Assembly (NCBI GenBank): GCA_937925645.1 | Contig: CALAMB010000256.1 | Span: 1-12,599 of the forward strand | Length of the DNA stretch: 12,599 bases | Reading direction: 5' to 3' | Source: an uncultured Acidobacteriota bacterium | Lineage (GTDB): Bacteria; Acidobacteriota; JAAYUB01 | In this document: one piece after another, positions 6,537 through 12,599 of the stretch | How the letters are laid out: each line of letters begins with the position of its first letter | How positions within the stretch are numbered: the stretch's first letter is position 1 | Program-made: the position numbers and the translations under genes | The notes under the pieces: model-generated | Told to the model about the DNA's origin: nothing | Database searches by the model: none | The model's input: only the letters and a program-made list of their open reading frames with translations

Positions 6537-7202
6537 TCACTTCCGGCGGATCCGGGACGGGAGCCGGCCGTAGATCTTGCGGAACACCCGGCTGAAGTAG
6601 ACGGGGTCGGAAAATCCCAGCCGCTCGGTGAGCGCGCGTACCGTGGGCGGTGGATCGCCCTCGGTGAGCAGGCGGAACGCCCGATGCATCTTCTCGTGGG
6701 TCAGGGCGTCGTGGACGGTGATGCCGCGCTCGCCGCGGAACCGCTCGGCGAAATGGGTGCGGCTGTATCCGAAGGCGTCGGCCAGCGACTCCAGGGTCAG
6801 CCGGCGAAGCGCCGCGTCGGGGCAGGTCTTGATGTGTTGGACGACGCGCTCGCCCAGCCCCTCGCTGGCCAGTTGGGCTTCCAGGCGGCGCAGCAGGGTG
6901 TCGACGTCCGCCCGGAAGGCCCGCAGCCGCGGCTCCGGAGGCACCTCGCCCCGCCACCCGCCCGCCAGCTCGGCCTTCCAGCGGGCGATCCGGTCGGGGT
7001 TGCCGTCGCCGAAACCGTGCAAGAGCGAGTCAAGCAGGGCGTCCAGGTGTGTGGTGAGCTCGGCGGGACGCGGCGCGAACTGCTCCACCAGAAACGCGAC
7101 GCAGGTGTCCAGCTCGGCCTGGAAGGCGTCGCGCCCGTGCAGGAAGAACTGGCGCGACAGGAACCGGGCCATGTTCAGGGTGCGGGTCAGGTATCGCGGC
7201 AT
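6537..7202 (-). CDS. AraC-family transcriptional regulator
   Basis: 221 aa from the ATG at 7202; an AGG lies 4 nt upstream. The in-frame extension to 7805 is the antisense-like shadow of the kinase gene and is discarded. The C-terminal 90 residues form a typical double helix-turn-helix AraC/XylS domain: the first HTH is at about 135-157 (LESLADAFGYSRTHFAERF), the second at about 186-210 (VRALTERLGFSDPVYFSRVF), ending with the usual YG-PS-RR. The N-terminal 110 residues are mostly helical and match no sensor I recognise; there is no receiver domain with a conserved Asp pocket and no cupin arm. The start codon lies inside the 3' end of the sensor kinase gene (16-bp overlap), indicating translational coupling and a shared regulatory circuit. 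Ser/Thr residues such as T6, T8, S16, T50 and T51 could be phosphorylated by that kinase, but this is inference. Likely targets are the CPD and VIT genes downstream. Confidence 0.88.
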   Translation of the reverse strand: MPRYLTRTLNMARFLSRQFFLHGRDAFQAELDTCVAFLVEQFAPRPAELTTHLDALLDSLLHGFGDGNPDRIARWKAELAGGWRGEVPPEPRLRAFRADVDTLLRRLEAQLASEGLGERVVQHIKTCPDAALRRLTLESLADAFGYSRTHFAERFRGERGITVHDALTHEKMHRAFRLLTEGDPPPTVRALTERLGFSDPVYFSRVFRKIYGRLPSRIRRK

Positions 7203-10200
7203 GGCGCCTCGCTCGCGTCGGATTCGATCCGGTCCAGCCGCGTCCGGATGGCGACGGGGTCCGTCAGGCGGCGCGCCGGTTCCCGGGCGATCATCGCCAG
7301 CGCCAGGTCGGACAGCTCCGCCGGGATGTCGGGGGTGACCTCGACAGGCGGCACCGGCTCCTCGCTGAGCACGGCGTACAGCATACCCGCCGGATCGTCG
7401 GCGGCGCCGGCGAACGGCGGGGCACCCGTGAGCATCTCGTACAGGATCACGCCCAGCGCGTAGGCGTCCACCCCGACGTCTTCGCGGCCGCCGCTCCCCA
7501 GGTATTCCGGCGGCAGGTAGGCAATGGTTCCCGCCGGCATGCCGAGGCCCGTCCGGGTGAGCTGGTCCGCCGGCCGCGCCAGCCCGAAGTCGAGGACCCG
7601 GACGCGCTCCGCGCCATTCGCCGCCCCGTCGTCGGCTTGCGGCGTGGGCACCAGGAAGATGTTGTCCGGCTTGAGATCGCGGTGCATCACCCCCGCGGCG
7701 TGGATCGCCTCCACCGCCGCGAGCAGTTGGCGGAAGACGGCCACCGCGCGCCGCGGCGGCAGGCCCTCCGGCGGGATGGATGCGCGGAGGCTCCGGCCCC
7801 GGCAAAACTCCATGGCGAACCAGAGGCGGCCCTGGTCCTCGCCGCGCCCGAACACCCGCACCACCGCCGGGTGGTCGATGCGCTCACAGGCCAGCCCCTC
7901 GCGGATGAACCGCCGGCGCGATTCGTCATCGTCGGAGGCGGGTTCGAGTATCTTGACCGCCGCCTCCTGTCCGGTCTGCCGGTGGACGGCGCGCCAGACC
8001 GTTCCCATGCCGCCCCGGCCGATTCGCTCCACGAGACGGTAGGGACCCACATGGTGGCCGGCGCGCCACTCCCGCAGCAACCGGCGGATGCTCTGCACGG
8101 CCACGCGCCCGGCAAGCACGGCGGCCGCCAGCACCAGCAGGGCCACGACCTGGAACCAGGTGGTCCGCCACAGCGGCGCCCGGACTGTGAACGGGACCAC
8201 CAGCGCGTCCGGCCCCCACGCACCGTCCCGCAGCCGGGCCTGGAGCCGGAGCGTGTAGTCGCCCGGCGGCAGGGCGGCGTAGCGCACCTGCCGGTCGGCG
8301 AACGGTGCGGACCATTCGGGGTGGAATCCGTCCAGGCGGCAACGGAACCGGATCTTTTCCGGATCCCGGTAGTTCAGGGCGGCGAAGCGGAACTCCAGGT
8401 CGCGCACGCCGGGCGTCACCGTCCGCTCGCCGGACGGCATGACCTGGTTGTCAGCCATGATTCCGAGCAGATGCACGGGGGGCGGCGCCGACGGTTCCAG
8501 CAGCCGGTCCGGCTGCACCACACCCAGTCCCCGGGTGGTGCAGAACCAGAGGCGCCCGTCGGACGAGCGGCAGCCGCCGGGCAGGCATTCCAGGCTGCGC
8601 ATGCCGTCGTCGATCCCGTAATGGACACATACCACCCGCGACGCCGCACCGTCGGCCGCGGCATGAAGCTGTCGCTTCGGCGCCCGGAAGATGCCCTGGG
8701 GGCTGGCCATCCAGAGGTTGCCGGCGCCGTCTTCGAGGATGCCGAGCACGGTGTCGTGCCAGAGTCCCTGGCGCTTCGTCACGGACCGAATCCGGCCGTC
8801 CCGCAACCGGAGCAGTCCGGCGCCCGCGGTGCCGGCCCAGACGGTGCCGTCGGCATCGGCGTGCAGGCACACCGTTTCCACGTCGTCCGGTCCCGCCGGC
8901 TGGAGGGCGCCGTCCCGCACTCGGGCCACCCCGCCCCGCGTCGCCGCCCAGACGCCGCCCGGCGTCGCCGCCAGGTCGAACACCTGGTTGAGCGGCGAAC
9001 CGACAGGGCCGCGATGCGCCGTCAACACGCCGCGCTGCACCCGGACGACGCCATGGCCGGCGGTACCGGCCCAGACGGCGCCGTCCGGTTCGACGCACAC
9101 CGCGTGGACGACCCCCGTCGGACGGCCGTCGGCCAGCCGGACGCCGGCCAGCCCGTCATCCCGGGCCCGGATCAACCCCTGCCGCGTGGCCAGCCAGAGC
9201 CCGCCGTCAGGCGCCGGCAGGATGTCGTACACCCACGCGCCGGACAGCTCCTGTGCCTTGAACGCCGTCACGCGGCCGCCCGTGATCTTGTTCAGGCCGT
9301 TGTCGGTGCCGGCCCAGATGTGCCGGTTTTTCCCCTCCGCCACGGCGAGCACCCGGTCGCTGCGCAGGCCCTGGGTCCGGCCGAAGGTGACGACGGCCTC
9401 CTCCCGGAGTCGCGCCAGCCCCAGCGCAGTGCCCACCCACAGGTTGTCCTCCCGGTCAGCCAGGAGGCAGGTCACCCGGTCGTCGGGCAGGCCGTTTGCG
9501 GCGTCGAGAATCTCCATGCGTCCGCCGCTCACGCGGAACACGCCCTTGCGGGTGCCGAACCAGACCGAGCCGTACCGGTCCTCCAGGATGGGCGGCGGCA
9601 TCCGGTCCCGGTCGTGATAGCCCGGGCTGGCGGTGGACATCTCGTAGCAGGCGCCGTCGGGGCTCTGGATCAGGACCGTATCGACGAGCTCGCCGGAAGC
9701 GCCATCCACCTCGGCACCCGCGACACCCAGCCACAGGCCGCCCCGGCGGTCACGGAGCGCCATGCGCAGGCTGCGCGCCGCGCCCGGTCCCGGCGGCGTC
9801 AGCGGCTCCGGCGCGCCGTCGCCGAGCCGCGTGAGCCGGCCGTCCGCGGTGCTCACCCAGACGCCGGCTCGCGAGTCGGCGCCCATTCCCGCGACCATGT
9901 TGGAGGGGAGCCCGTCGGCCGTGGTGAACGGGGTCAGCCGGCCGTCCCGCCACCAGACGACGCCCCGGTCGCGCGTGCCCGCCCACAGGGCGCTGTCCGG
10001 CTCCACCACAAGCGCGGTGATTTCCGGATTCCCCCGGCCCAGGGCGAACGGCGGGCGCGTCAGCCGGCCGTCCCGCCACCGGAGCAGTCCGTCGTTCCGG
10101 GTGCCGATCCAGAGCTCGCTCTCGCGCCCGGCCTGGAGCGCCGTCACTGCGCCCGGCGTCACGCCCGCGCCCGGCGCCCCCGCGATCTGTTCGAACCGAA

Positions 10201-10495
10201 TGCCGTCGAAGCGGTACAAGCCGTCGTCAGTCCCCACCCACAACCAGCCGTCGGCAGTCTGGGCCAGTGCCCGGACCGCCCCCGTGGACAGGCCGTCCGC
10301 CGGCCCCCAGCTCTTCAAGCCGTATTGCGTCAACTGCCACGCCGGGTCGAGCGCCGGCAGCACCCCGATCATCAGGCAGCCGATGGCCAGCATCAAAATC
10401 GGCCGGACCGCCGGACCGGATGCGCCTCGACAACCGCCGCCGTCTTCTCCGCGGCGGCGCCGCCGTTCCCTCCCCATGTTCCGCTGAGACATCAT
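7187..10495 (-). CDS. Reg_prop / Y_Y_Y sensor Ser/Thr protein kinase
   Basis: 1102 aa counted from the ATG at 10495. The frame is open to 10594, but that stretch runs through the promoter-like TATAAT; an ATG at 10477 is also possible. A basic N-terminus and a hydrophobic segment (31-49) form a signal anchor. Fourteen two-component-regulator-propeller repeats follow at about 55-660, marked by W86, W129, W171, W213, W255, W312, W353, W394, W434, W475, W516, W553, W595 and W650 (mostly WxGT), which predicts two seven-bladed propellers. A Y_Y_Y domain spans about 700-772 and a membrane segment 779-800. The cytoplasmic part (817-1088) is a Hanks-type kinase with P-loop GRGGMG (826-831), K848, E866, H938-R939-D940, K942, N945, D969-F970-G971 and P996-E997, so every catalytic element is present. 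It should sense an extracytoplasmic ligand (often glycans in this class) and phosphorylate Ser/Thr targets. It overlaps the AraC gene by 16 bp. Confidence 0.93.
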   Translation of the reverse strand: MMSQRNMGRERRRRRGEDGGGCRGASGPAVRPILMLAIGCLMIGVLPALDPAWQLTQYGLKSWGPADGLSTGAVRALAQTADGWLWVGTDDGLYRFDGIRFEQIAGAPGAGVTPGAVTALQAGRESELWIGTRNDGLLRWRDGRLTRPPFALGRGNPEITALVVEPDSALWAGTRDRGVVWWRDGRLTPFTTADGLPSNMVAGMGADSRAGVWVSTADGRLTRLGDGAPEPLTPPGPGAARSLRMALRDRRGGLWLGVAGAEVDGASGELVDTVLIQSPDGACYEMSTASPGYHDRDRMPPPILEDRYGSVWFGTRKGVFRVSGGRMEILDAANGLPDDRVTCLLADREDNLWVGTALGLARLREEAVVTFGRTQGLRSDRVLAVAEGKNRHIWAGTDNGLNKITGGRVTAFKAQELSGAWVYDILPAPDGGLWLATRQGLIRARDDGLAGVRLADGRPTGVVHAVCVEPDGAVWAGTAGHGVVRVQRGVLTAHRGPVGSPLNQVFDLAATPGGVWAATRGGVARVRDGALQPAGPDDVETVCLHADADGTVWAGTAGAGLLRLRDGRIRSVTKRQGLWHDTVLGILEDGAGNLWMASPQGIFRAPKRQLHAAADGAASRVVCVHYGIDDGMRSLECLPGGCRSSDGRLWFCTTRGLGVVQPDRLLEPSAPPPVHLLGIMADNQVMPSGERTVTPGVRDLEFRFAALNYRDPEKIRFRCRLDGFHPEWSAPFADRQVRYAALPPGDYTLRLQARLRDGAWGPDALVVPFTVRAPLWRTTWFQVVALLVLAAAVLAGRVAVQSIRRLLREWRAGHHVGPYRLVERIGRGGMGTVWRAVHRQTGQEAAVKILEPASDDDESRRRFIREGLACERIDHPAVVRVFGRGEDQGRLWFAMEFCRGRSLRASIPPEGLPPRRAVAVFRQLLAAVEAIHAAGVMHRDLKPDNIFLVPTPQADDGAANGAERVRVLDFGLARPADQLTRTGLGMPAGTIAYLPPEYLGSGGREDVGVDAYALGVILYEMLTGAPPFAGAADDPAGMLYAVLSEEPVPPVEVTPDIPAELSDLALAMIAREPARRLTDPVAIRTRLDRIESDASEAPCRDT

Positions 10496-10502
10496 ACGCG
10501 GT

Positions 10503-10508
10503 ATTATA
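10503..10508 (-). promoter_or_regulatory. Possible leaderless -10 box of sensor kinase gene
   Basis: On the minus strand a perfect TATAAT (10508 down to 10503) ends 7 nt before the tandem ATGATG at 10495. Transcription would begin at or next to the start codon, giving a leaderless mRNA, which fits the lack of any Shine-Dalgarno sequence there. A -35-like TTGCAT (10533 down to 10528) is only 3/6 and spaced 19 bp, so the promoter would be weak or activator-dependent. Confidence 0.35.
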
Positions 10509-10577
10509 AATGAATACCCTGGGCCCGATGCAAATACCGAATGGCAGGAACCGTCACCCGCCCGGCGCCGCCCTTTC

Positions 10578-10607
10578 CACAACTCTCTCCACAACTATCA
10601 ACTATCA
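10578..10607. repeat. Short CCACAACT / AACTATC repeat
   Basis: CCACAACT occurs at 10575-10582 and 10588-10595, and the 7-mer AACTATC at 10591-10597 and 10598-10604. This is the same low-order 7-bp style of repeat as in the 1781-2009 region, but short. Confidence 0.4.
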
Positions 10608-10640
10608 ACAGATTCAAACCAGCTCTGGCGGACCACAAAG

Positions 10641-10663
10641 AAAAAAGGCAGCCCGAGGCTGCC
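10641..10663 (-). terminator. Intrinsic terminator for leftward dxs-tlyA transcription
   Basis: On the minus strand GGCAGCC (10663 down to 10657), loop TCG and GGCTGCC (10653 down to 10647) form a 7-bp GC-rich stem followed at once by TTTTTT (10646 down to 10641). This is a textbook rho-independent terminator. It lies about 150 nt beyond the tlyA stop codon and would insulate the sensor kinase gene from dxs-tlyA transcription. Confidence 0.7.
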
Positions 10664-10671
10664 CGATATAA

Positions 10672-10706
10672 AAGGAGGGGTTATGATTTTTACACAACTG
10701 TTCTAA
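10672..10706 (+). other. Strong ribosome-site sequence with 7-codon frame
   Basis: AAGGAGG (10672-10678) stands 4 nt ahead of ATG (10683). The frame encodes only MIFTQLF before TAA at 10704-10706. The GC-rich hairpin at 10647-10663 lies just upstream. It could be a leader peptide, or the surviving 5' end of a deleted gene. No plus-strand gene follows before the tlyA 3' end, so a leader role is doubtful. Confidence 0.2.
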
Positions 10707-10726
10707 TCCTAAATATACACTGAAAA

Positions 10727-10742
10727 TGTGACCCAGATCACA
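10727..10742. promoter_or_regulatory. CRP-type operator palindrome
   Basis: TGTGACCCAGATCACA is a perfect match to the CRP half-sites TGTGA-N6-TCACA. The flanking AAA (10724-10726) and AAT (10743-10745) also resemble the extended site. Its centre lies about 240 bp upstream of the sensor kinase start. On the minus strand a TAGAAC hexamer (10705 down to 10700) sits where a class II (-41.5) CRP promoter would need its -10, but that transcript would meet the terminator at 10663-10641. No CRP gene is visible here. Confidence 0.45.
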
Positions 10743-10813
10743 AATATATTAGTTTGTTCCGGTGGACGAGCGTCAGCGCGAGTCCCGGCGATCCGATCGG
10801 AAAGCCGGACGGG

Positions 10814-11596
10814 TCATGGTACGTTTTCACCGGCAGGCGAAACCCCGCCGGTGCCGAAGCGCAGGTGGAGGCAGTATTCGACGTTGCCATCGGCGCCCGT
10901 GATGGGCGACTCGGTTTCGCCGGCCACTTCGAAGCCCGCGTCCGTCGCCGCGCGGGCCACCGCGTCCACCGCCCGCCGCCGCACCGCCGCATCCCGAACG
11001 ATCCCGCCCTTGCCCACCTCGCCCCGGCCGGCCTCGAACTGGGGCTTAACCAGCGCCACCACATCCGCCGGCCGGCCGCCGGCGCGGAGCAGCCCGGCCA
11101 CAGCGGGCAGCACCAGCCGCAGCGAGATGAACGACAGGTCCATGACCACCAGGTCGAAGGCCGCGCCGGGAAAGTCCTCCGGCCGGATGTTCCGGGCGTT
11201 GCACCGCTCCGAGAGCGTCACCCGCGGATCGGCGCGCAGCCTGGCGTGGAGAAGGCCGCGGCCCACGTCCACGCCGTGGACCCGCGCCGCGCCGCGCTGG
11301 AGGAGGCAGTCGGTGAAGCCGCCGGTGGAGCAGCCGAGGTCGAGGCAGGTCCGCCCGGCGGGCGACACCCCGAAGGCGTCCAGGGCGTGGGCGAGCTTGA
11401 TCCCGCCGCGGCTGACGTACGGACACCCGTCATCCAACAGGCGGATCGCGGCGTCGGCGGCCACCGTGGCGCCCGGTTTGGTCACCTTCTGGTTGTCCGC
11501 CAGCACGGCGCCGGCCATGATCAGGGCTTGGGCTTTTTGGCGGGTCTCGACCAGACCCCGGGCAACAAGGAGCCGGTCGATTCGTTCTTTAGCCAT
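10814..11596 (-). CDS. tlyA: TlyA family rRNA (cytidine-2'-O)-methyltransferase
   Basis: 260 aa, the usual family length, from the ATG at 11596 (GGAG 8 nt upstream). Residues 1-60 are the S4 RNA-binding domain (RIDRLLVARGLVETRQKAQ). The FtsJ/RrmJ-like Rossmann methyltransferase follows: YVSRGGIKL at 60-68, the SAM-binding loop DLGCSTGGFT (86-95), MDLSFISL (152-159) and VKPQFE (183-188). The catalytic tetrad K67, D153, K184 and E240 corresponds to the Lys-Asp-Lys-Glu set known from the mycobacterial enzyme. TlyA methylates the 2'-OH of specific cytidines in 16S and/or 23S rRNA; which one here cannot be read from sequence, and the full S4 domain does not settle it. The gene follows dxs, a common arrangement (ispA-dxs-tlyA), and the two overlap by 76 bp, so they are co-transcribed. 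Transcription probably ends at 10641. Confidence 0.95.
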   Translation of the reverse strand: MAKERIDRLLVARGLVETRQKAQALIMAGAVLADNQKVTKPGATVAADAAIRLLDDGCPYVSRGGIKLAHALDAFGVSPAGRTCLDLGCSTGGFTDCLLQRGAARVHGVDVGRGLLHARLRADPRVTLSERCNARNIRPEDFPGAAFDLVVMDLSFISLRLVLPAVAGLLRAGGRPADVVALVKPQFEAGRGEVGKGGIVRDAAVRRRAVDAVARAATDAGFEVAGETESPITGADGNVEYCLHLRFGTGGVSPAGENVP

Positions 11597-12599
11597 CCGC
11601 GCTGCTCCAGGAATTCCTCGACGGTCTCGGCGATCCCCTCGGAATCCAGCTTGTAGCGGGCGCGCAGGATTTTCTGGGAGCCGTGGGTGATCAGGCGGTC
11701 GGGCAGGCCGATGCGGAGCACGTCACGGTGCGGCACGTTCTCCTCGCGGAGCAGCTCCAGGATCGCGCTGCCGAACCCGCCCTGGAGCACGCCCTCCTCC
11801 AGGGTGACCACCACCCGACTGGCCAGGGCGTGCTTGAACAGCTCCACGTCCAGCGGCTTGACGAAGCGGGCGTTGATCACGCCGCAGCCGATCCCCTTGC
11901 GCTCCAGCAGCTCGGCCGCCTGGAGCGCCGGGTGCACCATGTGGCCGATGGCCACCAGAGCCACCGGACCGTCCGGCCGCAGCACCTCGCCCTTGCCGAT
12001 GGGCAGCAGGTGGGGCTCATCCAGCGGCACGCCCAGCGCGCTGCCGCGGGGGAAGCGGATCACCACCGGGCCGTTGTGCGCCACCGCCGTCTTGAGCATG
12101 TGGCGCAGCTCGCCCTCGTCCTTCGGCGCCATGACGGTCATGTTGGGCAGGATTCGCATGTACGCCAGGTCGTAGAGGCCGTGGTGGGTGGGGCCGTCGT
12201 CGCCCACGATCCCCGCCCGGTCCAGGACGAACACCACCGGCAGGTTCATGAGGCAGACGTCGTGGAACACCTGGTCGTACGCCCGCTGCAGAAAGGTGGA
12301 GTAGACGGCCACCACCGGCCGGAACCCTTCCGTCGCCATTCCGGCGGCGAAGGTGACGGCGTGCTGCTCGGCGATGCCCACGTCGAAGCAACGGTCCGGA
12401 AACGCCTCCTTGAAGATATCCAGGCCGGTCCCCGACAGCATGGCCGCGCTGATGGCCAGAATCTTCGGGTCCGACCGGCCCAACTCCGTGAGCGTCTGGG
12501 CGAAGATCGAGGTGTACGACGGAGTGCCGGTCGCCGCAACGCCCAGGCCCGTCTCGATGACGAACGGGGCGGCGCCGTGCCACTTGTCCGGCTCCTTCT
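11521..12599 (-). CDS. dxs: 1-deoxy-D-xylulose-5-phosphate synthase, C-terminal part
   Basis: The 5' end lies beyond the right window edge. The 358 residues visible (first full codon ends at 12597) are the C-terminal half or more of the roughly 620-640-aa enzyme. Dxs condenses pyruvate and glyceraldehyde 3-phosphate with thiamine diphosphate, the first step of the MEP isoprenoid pathway, in the cytoplasm. Visible landmarks are KWHGAAPFVIETG at the start; the pyrimidine-binding domain with the catalytic Glu in DVGIAEQHAVTFAAG; STFLQRAYDQVFHDV; DRAGIVGDDGPTHHGLYDL; NMTVMAPKDEGEL; RFPRGSALGV; and a transketolase C-terminal domain with VVTLEEGVLQGGFGSA. All core residues seen are intact. The usual C-terminus would fall near EFLEQRGWL (the last residues before 11590). 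Here about 23 more residues follow, encoded inside the start of tlyA. Confidence 0.97.
   Translation of the reverse strand, partial: KEPDKWHGAAPFVIETGLGVAATGTPSYTSIFAQTLTELGRSDPKILAISAAMLSGTGLDIFKEAFPDRCFDVGIAEQHAVTFAAGMATEGFRPVVAVYSTFLQRAYDQVFHDVCLMNLPVVFVLDRAGIVGDDGPTHHGLYDLAYMRILPNMTVMAPKDEGELRHMLKTAVAHNGPVVIRFPRGSALGVPLDEPHLLPIGKGEVLRPDGPVALVAIGHMVHPALQAAELLERKGIGCGVINARFVKPLDVELFKHALASRVVVTLEEGVLQGGFGSAILELLREENVPHRDVLRIGLPDRLITHGSQKILRARYKLDSEGIAETVEEFLEQRGWLKNESTGSLLPGVWSRPAKKPKP

Larger units (their letters stand above)
10496..10813. other. AT-rich intergenic region upstream of sensor kinase
   Basis: This 318-bp gap lies between the sensor kinase start and the tlyA stop. It holds an AACTATC-type repeat (10578-10607), a leftward terminator (10641-10663), a strong ribosome-site sequence with a 7-codon frame (10672-10706), a CRP-type palindrome (10727-10742) and AT-rich DNA around them. 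A 60-codon plus-strand frame at 10541-10723 crosses several of these elements and has no domain, so I do not call it. Confidence 0.7.

Noticed and set aside
7203..7805. N-terminal extension of the AraC frame
   Set aside because: The residues upstream of 7202 are a shifted reading of the kinase domain; homology to AraC proteins is only downstream, and the ATG at 7202 fits a short overlap.
7637..10513. 958-codon open frame on the plus strand
   Set aside because: It lies antisense to the sensor kinase gene. Its translation is an Arg/Pro/His/Gln-rich string with no domain, as expected for the opposite strand of a high-GC gene with strong third-position bias.
10541..10723. 60-codon plus-strand frame in the kinase/tlyA gap
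   Set aside because: No ribosome site, no homology, and it crosses the terminator hairpin and the AT-rich regulatory stretch.
1..12599. tRNA, rRNA, riboswitch, integrase or complete insertion sequence
   Set aside because: Looked for on both strands by eye; no cloverleaf, rRNA-like block, known riboswitch core or transposase domain was recognised.

Overview
The window is high-GC bacterial chromosome. The gene families point to an Acidobacteriota-like organism (Aminicenantia, Holophagae or Thermoanaerobaculia type): a VIT/vWA/DUF2135 secreted protein, carboxypeptidase-regulatory-like (CPD) domains, Oar-type TonB-receptor remnants, a Reg_prop sensor fused to a Hanks-type kinase, and intergenic DNA full of degenerate repeats. 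This assignment rests on family content only; no rRNA or tRNA is present.

Layout. (1) 1-1770, plus strand: a predicted promoter, a decayed N-terminal fragment of an ABC-transporter ATPase, then an intact DUF418 (YeiB-like) multi-spanning membrane protein. (2) 1771-2517: a 747-bp non-coding stretch holding several kinds of low-order tandem repeats and a cluster of GC-rich palindromes, some with the GTAG-plus-hairpin form of REP elements. (3) 2518-10495, minus strand: four co-directional genes. Read in transcription order they are a 1102-aa sensor (two seven-bladed Reg_prop propellers, Y_Y_Y domain, one membrane segment, cytoplasmic Ser/Thr kinase), an AraC-type regulator overlapping it by 16 bp, a small secreted CPD-domain protein, and a 1106-aa secreted VIT-vWA-CPD-TPR-DUF2135 protein. 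(4) 10496-10813: an AT-rich intergenic region with a leftward intrinsic terminator, a perfect CRP-type palindrome and a possible leaderless promoter for the sensor kinase. (5) 10814-12599, minus strand: tlyA (rRNA 2'-O-methyltransferase) and the 3' part of dxs, overlapping by 76 bp.

The most interesting part is region 3. Its first two genes look like a Bacteroidetes-style hybrid two-component system (propeller, Y_Y_Y, histidine kinase, receiver, AraC output) in which the His-Asp phosphorelay has been replaced by a Hanks kinase and the AraC output is a separate protein. The two secreted proteins directly downstream are natural candidates for its targets. The large secreted protein also carries a low-GC segment resembling the start of an Oar-like TonB-dependent receptor, which suggests a gene fusion. 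Regions 4 and 5 are otherwise conventional housekeeping.
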